This document shows positions 8,193-12,456 of a stretch of DNA of 12,456 nt, piece after piece. Source of the DNA: JBGOUV01 sp041477815 (GTDB lineage: Bacteria > Acidobacteriota > Terriglobia > Bryobacterales > JACQDG01). Numbering within the stretch: position 1 is the stretch's first letter; each line of letters begins with the position of its first letter. The stretch covers positions 1 to 12,456 of the forward strand of contig JBGOUV010000195.1 of NCBI GenBank assembly GCA_041477815.1, read 5' to 3'. The notes under the pieces are model-generated. The model saw only the letters and a list, made by a program, of their open reading frames with translations. It ran no database searches and was not told where the DNA came from. The translations under genes were made by a program, and so were the position numbers.

Positions 8193-8206
8193 CCGCAAAT
8201 TTGCGG
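8193..8206. promoter_or_regulatory. 14-bp perfect palindrome, possible operator
   Basis: CCGCAAATTTGCGG is its own reverse complement. It lies in the 177-nt gap between the FkbM relic and the intact fkbM-like gene, about 120 nt ahead of the GTG start. That position would suit a dimeric regulator, but no regulator gene is adjacent. The same gap also holds GC-rich palindromes (for example 8247-8256) and a GATACGATACGAT run (8288-8300) that could contribute a weak -10 element. Confidence 0.3.
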
Positions 8207-8326
8207 TCGATAGGTCCAGCAGAATCAACGATTTGTGGCTTCCGCCCCGCGCGCGGAGAGCGCGGTTTAGCCGCGGGCTGCTGACGTGATACGATACGAT
8301 GCTGGGACCACACGGAGGTCCGAAAC

Positions 8327-9241
8327 GTGAGTAGGCGCGCACGAAGGATTCTGGCGGGCAGCTTGTTGCTGGTGGCGGTCGCGTTTTTGGCCACTTCCTC
8401 CCCGAAGCTCCGGTGGAGGACGCGGCTGGTAGCCCTGAAGGTCCAAGGCAGGGTACCCTTCCTGGGCTGGAAGGAGTTGGTCCACCGGCTGGGCCCCGCC
8501 TCCACCGGCAACTGGCAGATGGCGGAGATAGAATGGCGGCTGCAATGGCCCATCACGGAAAAGGAGCGGGGAGAAGCGCCGTGCCCGGTCCTGTGGCAAA
8601 CCCCGGAAGGTCCTTTCTGGGGCCGGAGCACCGACGCCAACTCGCTGGCCCAGTTGATGCAGGAACAACTGGGCGAAAGCATTTACCAGCGCGAACCGGT
8701 AGTGATTCGTTCTGGTGATGTAGTCCTGGACGTGGGGTCCCATCTCGGCACCTTTTCCCGATTTGCGCTCAACCACGGCGCCCGGCTGGTAGTCGCTTTC
8801 GATCCCGACCCCACCACCAATATCTGCTTCAAGCGGACCTTTCAAAAGGAGATCGCCGAGAAACGTGTCCTCCTGGTGGAGGCGGCAGCTTGGTCGGTTG
8901 CAGGCACCCTGAGTTTCAAGGAGAATCCGGCCTACAGCGTGGTTGGCACCGTCCTGACGAAAGCGGCAGGCCTTGGCGTAGTAACGGTGGCGGCTACTAC
9001 TATCGATGAGACGGTTAGACGCCTGAACTTGGCCGCGGTCGATTTCATCAAGATGGATATCGAGGGAGCGGAAAGAGAGGCGCTTCGCGGCGGCCGCGAA
9101 ACTCTGGGCCGCTTCGGCCCTCGCATGGCATTGTGTATTTACCACCGCCCCGATGATCCCGCGGTAATCCGACAAGTGGTATTGGAAGCCAGGCCGGCCT
9201 ACCGTATGTTCGCTACCCTCCAGCAAGCCTACTATTACTGA
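8327..9241 (+). CDS. FkbM family SAM-dependent methyltransferase with N-terminal membrane anchor
   Basis: A 304-residue protein. Residues 1-25 are a basic start (SRRARR) followed by a hydrophobic helix, suggesting a membrane anchor or uncleaved signal. The methyltransferase core begins near 130: VVLDVGSHLGTF (132-143) is the glycine-rich SAM-binding motif I, AFDPDP (157-162) supplies the acidic residue after strand 2, and VDFIKMDIEGAER (238-250) is the typical FkbM signature. FkbM-like enzymes O-methylate sugars, polyketides or other small molecules; the acceptor here is unknown. Start choice: GTG at 8327 with GGAGG (8314-8318) 8 nt upstream. The gene follows a relic of a close paralogue and converges on the BACON-repeat gene with only 22 nt between stop codons. 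The N-terminal 120 residues are not recognised and may help target the substrate at the membrane. Confidence 0.88.
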   Translation: MSRRARRILAGSLLLVAVAFLATSSPKLRWRTRLVALKVQGRVPFLGWKELVHRLGPASTGNWQMAEIEWRLQWPITEKERGEAPCPVLWQTPEGPFWGRSTDANSLAQLMQEQLGESIYQREPVVIRSGDVVLDVGSHLGTFSRFALNHGARLVVAFDPDPTTNICFKRTFQKEIAEKRVLLVEAAAWSVAGTLSFKENPAYSVVGTVLTKAAGLGVVTVAATTIDETVRRLNLAAVDFIKMDIEGAEREALRGGRETLGRFGPRMALCIYHRPDDPAVIRQVVLEARPAYRMFATLQQAYYY

Positions 9242-9243
9242 GA

Positions 9244-9259
9244 GGCTCGGCAACGAGCT
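9244..9259. terminator. Small hairpin between convergent genes
   Basis: GCTCG (9245-9249), GCAA loop and CGAGC (9254-9258) form a 5-bp stem with a GNRA-type tetraloop, extendable by one G-U pair. It occupies most of the 22-nt gap between two converging stop codons. No U-tract follows on either strand, so termination activity is doubtful. Confidence 0.25.
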
Positions 9260-9263
9260 GGGG

Positions 9264-11048
9264 TTAGCGCACCGCCACCGTCGCCAGCTTCACCGCCTGG
9301 TAGACCCCCAATCCCACCGCCACGCGCGCCGCATCCGACGGGAAGACGCCCCGCGGCACTTCCACATTCAACTGCGTCAATCCCACGAACCCGGGTGCTA
9401 ATCCCGCGAATAATACTCGCGCCTCCAGGTCGCCGATCCGCACCGCCACCGGCAACCACGGGCGGGGGAACGGGGGCGTCAAAGGCGCCAACTCCCCGGT
9501 CCGCACCCGGGTGTCCAGCACTCCCTGGCCGGTCAGGAAAAGCTGCAGCACGCTTCCCACTGCGGCCGGATTGTCCGGGCCGTTCAGGGTGAAATCCTGG
9601 TTCAACGCCGCCGCCCGCGTCCCGTCCAGGGTGAACAACCCCGGCGCGGCCTCCGCCACCTCCACCACCAGTTCGGCCGGATCCAGACCCTCCACGCTCA
9701 CCCGCAGGACGGTCGCGGTCTTTCCGAATATCTCGAACGGCGCCTGCAAGTTAATCTGATGCTCGCTGACATAGAATAGCGGTGCGGCCACGCCGTCGAA
9801 GGACACCCGCACGCCTGCCAGGGTCTCCGGCAGCCGCCGCGACTCCGGGTCGAGCGTGAACGCCACGCCCTCCGGCGGTCCCAGCCGCGATCCGAAGATG
9901 CTGACGATCTCGCCGGGGACGACCGCCGTGGGCTGGAAGGTCGCCGCATTTACGACGCCGAGGCGTGCCAACACCGGCGTTGGCCGCCGCACCGTGAGCG
10001 TCACCGCTACCGACAGCGGAGAATTCTGCGCTCCCTCCGCCGACACGGTGACGCGTCCGGTGTAGGTTCCCGGCCCCAGGTCCCCCGCCTGGGCCGAGAG
10101 CGTCACCGCGCCGAGCCCGCTGCCCGAGGCCGGTGTAGCCGACAACCAGGGGCCGCCGTTGAAGGTCGTCGCCGCCACCCGCCAGGTCAGGGTTCCTTCC
10201 CCTCCATTGCCGATGACCAGTGTCTGCGACGCCGGAATCGGGTCGCCGGCGTCAGTCGCCAACGTCACGCTGGCCGGCGTCAGGACCAGCGACGGGGGCA
10301 GCGGATCCCGTACCCGGTACGTCACTGGAACAGTCACGGGCGAGTTCGCCGCGCCCGTCGCCGTGAAGGTAAGTCGTCCCGTATAGGCCCCGATGGCCAG
10401 ATTCCCCGGCGCCGCCGTCGCCACCAGCAGGCCCGCGTTGGTCCCCGAGGCCGGGTTCAGCGACAGCCACGTCCCGCCGGCGTCCGGCGCAAATGCCGCC
10501 GTCCAGTTCAGCGTCCCCCCCCCGACATTGCGCACCTGCAGGTTCTGACTCTGGGTCCGGCTACTACCCCGGACCCCCTCGAATTCCAGCGCCCCAGGCA
10601 CAATGGCGAGCCCCGGCGCGGCCTGCCCATTGCTGGTTACAGTCAAGGCCACTTCGATCACCTGCGGCGTGTTGTCCGCGGCGAACGTGCTGCCGGTCGC
10701 CGGCGCGTTGATGGTGATGGCGCCGTAATACACGCCCTCGCCCAGGCTCGCCGAAGCGGCCGTGATCCGCAGGTCGGTGACCTCGAAGTTCCCATTGAAC
10801 GACCCGCGGTTGGGTGTGACGCTCACCCATGGCCCCCCCCGCGCCGTCGCCACTGCGGCCGTCCACTGGTAGGGATGCTCGTTGGTCCCCAGCCGCACCG
10901 TCTGAGCCGGCGCCGTAGCCCCCGGCGCCACCACGATGTTCACGTATTTGCTGGAGAGAGTGATGCTGGGCAGATGAGCCCAGAGCGCCGTTGCCGCCAG
11001 CAGCCAAACCGCCGCCGCCCACCCCAGTCGGCCTCTGTTTGTCCTCAT
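9264..11048 (-). CDS. Exported BACON-like repeat protein with Solibacter-type C-terminal domain (TIGR03437)
   Basis: A 594-residue protein from the ATG at 11048. The start is chosen because it gives a clean signal peptide: MRTNRGR, a hydrophobic core WAAAVWLLAATALWA, then HLPS. An in-frame GTG at 11096 would put 16 residues ahead of it, and neither start has a clear Shine-Dalgarno sequence. Three similar beta-sandwich repeats of about 100 residues follow (about 25-138, 144-246, 250-353). Each holds a W-S/L-x-x-P-x-x-G motif (GGPWVSVTPNRG, GGTWLSLNPASG, GGPWLSATPASG) and a later Y-x-G motif, as in BACON-type domains. The last part (about 359-592), opening VVNAATFQPTAVVPGEIVSIFG and including SEHQINLQAPFEI, matches the C-terminal domain described in Solibacter-type Acidobacteria. 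BACON domains are thought to bind carbohydrates or surfaces; function here is unknown. Likely cell-surface or secreted. It converges with the methyltransferase gene and diverges from the tRNA. Confidence 0.9.
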   Translation of the reverse strand: MRTNRGRLGWAAAVWLLAATALWAHLPSITLSSKYVNIVVAPGATAPAQTVRLGTNEHPYQWTAAVATARGGPWVSVTPNRGSFNGNFEVTDLRITAASASLGEGVYYGAITINAPATGSTFAADNTPQVIEVALTVTSNGQAAPGLAIVPGALEFEGVRGSSRTQSQNLQVRNVGGGTLNWTAAFAPDAGGTWLSLNPASGTNAGLLVATAAPGNLAIGAYTGRLTFTATGAANSPVTVPVTYRVRDPLPPSLVLTPASVTLATDAGDPIPASQTLVIGNGGEGTLTWRVAATTFNGGPWLSATPASGSGLGAVTLSAQAGDLGPGTYTGRVTVSAEGAQNSPLSVAVTLTVRRPTPVLARLGVVNAATFQPTAVVPGEIVSIFGSRLGPPEGVAFTLDPESRRLPETLAGVRVSFDGVAAPLFYVSEHQINLQAPFEIFGKTATVLRVSVEGLDPAELVVEVAEAAPGLFTLDGTRAAALNQDFTLNGPDNPAAVGSVLQLFLTGQGVLDTRVRTGELAPLTPPFPRPWLPVAVRIGDLEARVLFAGLAPGFVGLTQLNVEVPRGVFPSDAARVAVGLGVYQAVKLATVAVR

Positions 11049-11125
11049 ATCGGTTAGATTTAGGATCTTCCAGCATATCAGAACGTCCTTTCCCACCGGG
11101 GTAGCGCCCCGCCTCGCCCCTGGTC

Positions 11126-11131
11126 TATAAT
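11126..11131 (+). promoter_or_regulatory. Consensus -10 element ahead of tRNA-Val
   Basis: TATAAT, a perfect -10 hexamer, ends 19 nt before the first base of the tRNA, fitting a short 5' leader of about 12 nt. I see no good -35 box at the usual spacing. Confidence 0.55.
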
Positions 11132-11150
11132 CGTGGGAGAATGCCGCACC

Positions 11151-11227
11151 GGGCGCGTAGCTCAGTTGGTTAGAGCGCCTGCTTCACACGCAGGAGGTCA
11201 CAGGTTCGAGTCCTGTCGCGCCCACCA
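11151..11227 (+). tRNA. tRNA-Val (anticodon CAC)
   Basis: A complete cloverleaf can be folded by eye. The acceptor stem GGGCGCG (11151-11157) pairs perfectly with CGCGCCC (11217-11223), followed by discriminator A and encoded CCA (11225-11227). The D-arm holds GCTCAGTTGGTTAGAGC. The anticodon stem CCTGC/GCAGG encloses the loop TTCACAC with anticodon CAC at 11185-11187, reading the valine codon GUG. The T-arm is ACAGG-TTCGAGT-CCTGT. It is divergent from the BACON-repeat gene and lies at the edge of a region of accessory character, a common place for island insertion. Confidence 0.97.
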
Positions 11228-11304
11228 CCCAGCCTCGTGGTTTCAAAGACATGCGGGGACCCCTTCCGGGGCGATTGCGCCGTTGACCCCTTGTGTGGCG
11301 TCGG

Positions 11305-11364
11305 TTTTGTCCACTTACCGTCCATTTTGTCCACTGAACGTCCATTGGCGGGGTTTTGTCCACT
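11305..11364. repeat. Three direct copies of TTTTGTCCACT, possible transposon end
   Basis: Exact 11-bp copies lie at 11305-11315, 11325-11335 and 11354-11364. The first two are each followed, after two or three bases, by ACGTCCATT- or CCGTCCATT-like sequence. Clustered short direct repeats of this kind are known at the ends of IS21-like and related elements as transposase-binding sites. No transposase is present, so at most this is a solo end or remnant. The repeats are seen; the element assignment is inferred. Confidence 0.6.
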
Positions 11365-11612
11365 GGCCGCACACGGGCCCTCCGGGGCTCCTGGGAGGCC
11401 TCCGTCGGGGCGCCGGGCCCCCGGGCACGCCTCCGGTTTGGGGGCGCGTGGACGATGTCCGAGTGCGCCGTTATCCGGGAATCACTCGGAAACCGGCCCG
11501 GTCTGGACAACTTCCTCGAACCCGACTTCCTGGGCGTTTGCTGGAGGGAAGGGGATTCGGCTAAAGGCGTTGACCTCTTGCTCTTCCATACACGGCGCAG
11601 TGTGCGGCGAAG

Positions 11613-11618
11613 TAGAAT
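11613..11618 (+). promoter_or_regulatory. Possible -10 element for the helicase gene
   Basis: TAGAAT lies 6 nt ahead of the reconstructed helicase ATG (11625). A start about 7 nt downstream of it would make a leaderless transcript, which would fit the lack of a Shine-Dalgarno sequence. No -35 box is seen at standard spacing. Confidence 0.25.
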
Positions 11619-11624
11619 ACCTCT

Positions 11625-12315
11625 ATGCGGGAATCAGGGAATGCCCTTGGACCCCGGTACCAGCACGGTGATTCCGTGCGGCGTCGCAACCGACTTGATG
11701 AGATCGGCAACGTCCAAGGCCAACGGCCAACGGATCGGCAGCCGGTACTACTATCGGGTGCGTTTTGGTAGCAGTCCGGTGCCCGTGGAGGTCGCTGAGC
11801 CGGACCTTGAAGAGGTTATCTTCGGGAAAGGCGTTTGGGACCTGCTCCGCGATGGGGCGTTTGCAGATAAAGAGACCCTCTCACGCTTGATTACCTTTGA
11901 GCGGCTGCAATCGCCGCTCGACGACAACCTCTACGCACTTCGGGCCAGCCGAACGGCCTTTCAGCCGTACCAGTTTAAGCCGCTGCTGAAGTTTCTTCGC
12001 TCGCCCAAGCAGCGTCTTTTGCTCGCCGACGAGGTCGGATTGGGCAAAACCATCGAGGCCGGATTCATTCTCACCGAGATCATGGCTGGCCATCCTCGCA
12101 CCTTGCGTCGCGTCTTGGTCGTCTGCAAGGCTTCCCTTTGCCCCAAATGGCAGATGGAGATGCGGATCCGGTTTGACCTGCGCTTCGAGATCTGGAAATC
12201 AGACCGGGCAATGGCGTTCTTGGACGAGTTCATCCAAGATCCCGATGCGGAAATCCGCGCCATTTGCAGCCTCGAATCGTTTCGCAGCAGGGGAGTAATG
12301 GAACGATGGGAGGAA
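11625..12315 (+). pseudogene. SNF2/RapA-type helicase, N-terminal part; frameshifted and cut by an IS3-family element
   Basis: From about 11734 the frame encodes a superfamily 2 helicase N-terminus: YYYRVRFGSSPVPVEV, then a Q-motif-like region FQPYQFKPLLKFL, Walker A (motif I) ADEVGLGKTIEAG at about 12025-12063, and a motif Ia region RRVLVVCKASLCPKWQ. This DEVGLGKT form is typical of SNF2/RapA-like helicases, including those of phage-defence systems. Upstream, a different frame from ATG 11625 reads YQHGDSVRRRNRLDEIGNVQG, which resembles the GDxVRxR...IGxVxG segment expected in front of YYRVRF. A tandem 7-bp duplication (11718-11731) separates the two frames, and removing one copy joins them as NVQGQRIGSRYYYRVRFG. 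The coding match ends at RWEE (about 12315), where IS-like sequence begins, so the DEAH box and the second RecA domain are missing in this window. A shorter start at 11641 in the downstream frame would give an intact frame, but its N-terminus looks out of frame. Confidence 0.75.
11718..11731 (+). repeat. 7-bp tandem duplication GGCCAAC x2 causing a frameshift
   Basis: GGCCAAC occurs at 11718-11724 and immediately again at 11725-11731. Because 7 is not a multiple of 3, one extra copy shifts the helicase frame by one base. Deleting either copy gives one continuous frame from ATG 11625 through the Walker A motif. Confidence 0.8.
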
Positions 12316-12456
12316 TGTAATGGACCCCATTTTTTGGACACAAAAAAGCCTTTTCTTAGATGGTGGGCGGCATTGAAAATGAAGGAGAGTCAATGCCCCG
12401 AACGCGTAAGAGTCACCCCCCCAGCCTGAAGGCCAAGGTGGCCGTTGAGGCCATCA
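12316..12456 (+). mobile_element. IS3-family insertion sequence, left end (partial)
   Basis: At about 12316 the helicase coding match stops and the sequence changes to TGTAATGGACCCCATTTT..., a TG-initiated, GGACCCC-containing end like those of many IS3-family elements. An orfA start follows 77 nt later. The exact boundary could be 12316 or 12321; the target duplication and right end lie outside the window. Confidence 0.75.
12393..12456 (+). CDS. IS3-family transposase OrfA, N-terminal 21 residues (3' partial)
   Basis: ATG at 12393 is preceded by AAGGAG (12382-12387) with 5-nt spacing. The visible residues, MPRTRKSHPPSLKAKVAVEA plus Ile, match the usual opening of IS3-family OrfA proteins, where a basic start leads into the S/F-x-x-K-x-K-V-A-x-E-A-I first helix of a helix-turn-helix DNA-binding domain. 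In this family OrfA and OrfB are joined by programmed frameshifting to give the DDE transposase; neither the slip site nor OrfB is in the window. Confidence 0.85.
   Translation, partial: MPRTRKSHPPSLKAKVAVEAI

Larger units (their letters stand above)
11228..11624. other. 397-bp stretch without a convincing gene, possible mobile-element remnants
   Basis: This stretch between tRNA-Val and the helicase relic is GC-rich and has open frames on both strands, but none shows recognisable protein motifs or a good ribosome-binding site. It contains the three TTTTGTCCACT repeats described separately and a small CCCC-TTCC-GGGG hairpin about 30 nt past the tRNA with no U-tract. No transposase or integrase fragment is evident. 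Confidence 0.6.

Noticed and set aside
8267..9253. 328-codon minus-strand open frame
   Set aside because: It mirrors the FkbM methyltransferase gene and has no motifs of its own.
11305..11364. Short repeats considered as a CRISPR array
   Set aside because: The repeat unit is only 11 bp, there are three copies, the spacing is uneven at 9 and 18 nt, and no cas gene is nearby.
11133..11564. 143-codon open frame overlapping the tRNA
   Set aside because: Its first part is a translation of the tRNA gene itself, and the remainder has no protein-like motifs.
12316..12429. Helicase frame continuing into the IS to a stop at 12427-12429
   Set aside because: The residues after RWEE are encoded by the IS end in an unrelated frame; they are a chimeric tail, not helicase sequence.

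Overview
The window looks like a chromosomal piece of an Acidobacteriota genome, most likely of the Solibacter/Bryobacteraceae type. The base composition is GC-rich. The protein at 9264-11048 ends in the C-terminal domain (TIGR03437 type) that is a hallmark of Candidatus Solibacter and relatives. Genes for a DUF1549/DUF1553 cytochrome-like protein and a DUF1501 protein lie side by side, a pairing typical of Acidobacteriota, Planctomycetota and Verrucomicrobiota. A kinase fused to an FGE-like domain fits the same groups. The assignment rests on family knowledge, not on a database search.

Layout. 2-2440 (+): C-terminal part of a large Ser/Thr kinase, membrane segment, PEGA, FGE-like and alpha/beta-hydrolase fusion whose start lies outside the window. 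2496-3356 (+): a secreted HpcH/HpaI aldolase homologue. 3372-4886 and 4993-7848 (-): a DUF1501 protein with a Tat signal, downstream of a PSCyt1-DUF1549-DUF1553 protein. They are probably co-transcribed and are separated by a 29-bp inverted repeat that ends beside the DUF1501 ribosome-binding site. 7958-8149 (+): a C-terminal relic of an FkbM methyltransferase. 8327-9241 (+): the intact FkbM-family paralogue with an N-terminal membrane anchor. 9264-11048 (-): an exported protein with three BACON-like repeats and the Solibacter C-terminal domain. 11151-11227 (+): tRNA-Val(CAC).

Beyond the tRNA the character changes. About 400 bp carry no convincing gene but hold three copies of TTTTGTCCACT, like a leftover transposon end. 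Then comes the N-terminal part of an SNF2/RapA-type helicase (11625-12315). This gene appears broken twice. A 7-bp tandem duplication (GGCCAAC twice, 11718-11731) shifts the frame near the start, and an IS3-family element enters at about 12316, ahead of where the DEAH box should be. The IS orfA begins at 12393 and runs off the window. The right end therefore looks like the edge of an accessory, possibly defence-related, island next to a tRNA gene, but no integrase, second att site or partner defence gene is visible.

The left 11 kb mostly encodes envelope or exported functions (signalling kinase, exported aldolase, exported DUF1501/DUF1553 pair, anchored methyltransferase, adhesin-like repeat protein). 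No complete, clearly new multi-gene system is visible. The most informative items are the helicase lesions, the intercistronic inverted repeat, the FkbM relic and the kinase-hydrolase fusion.
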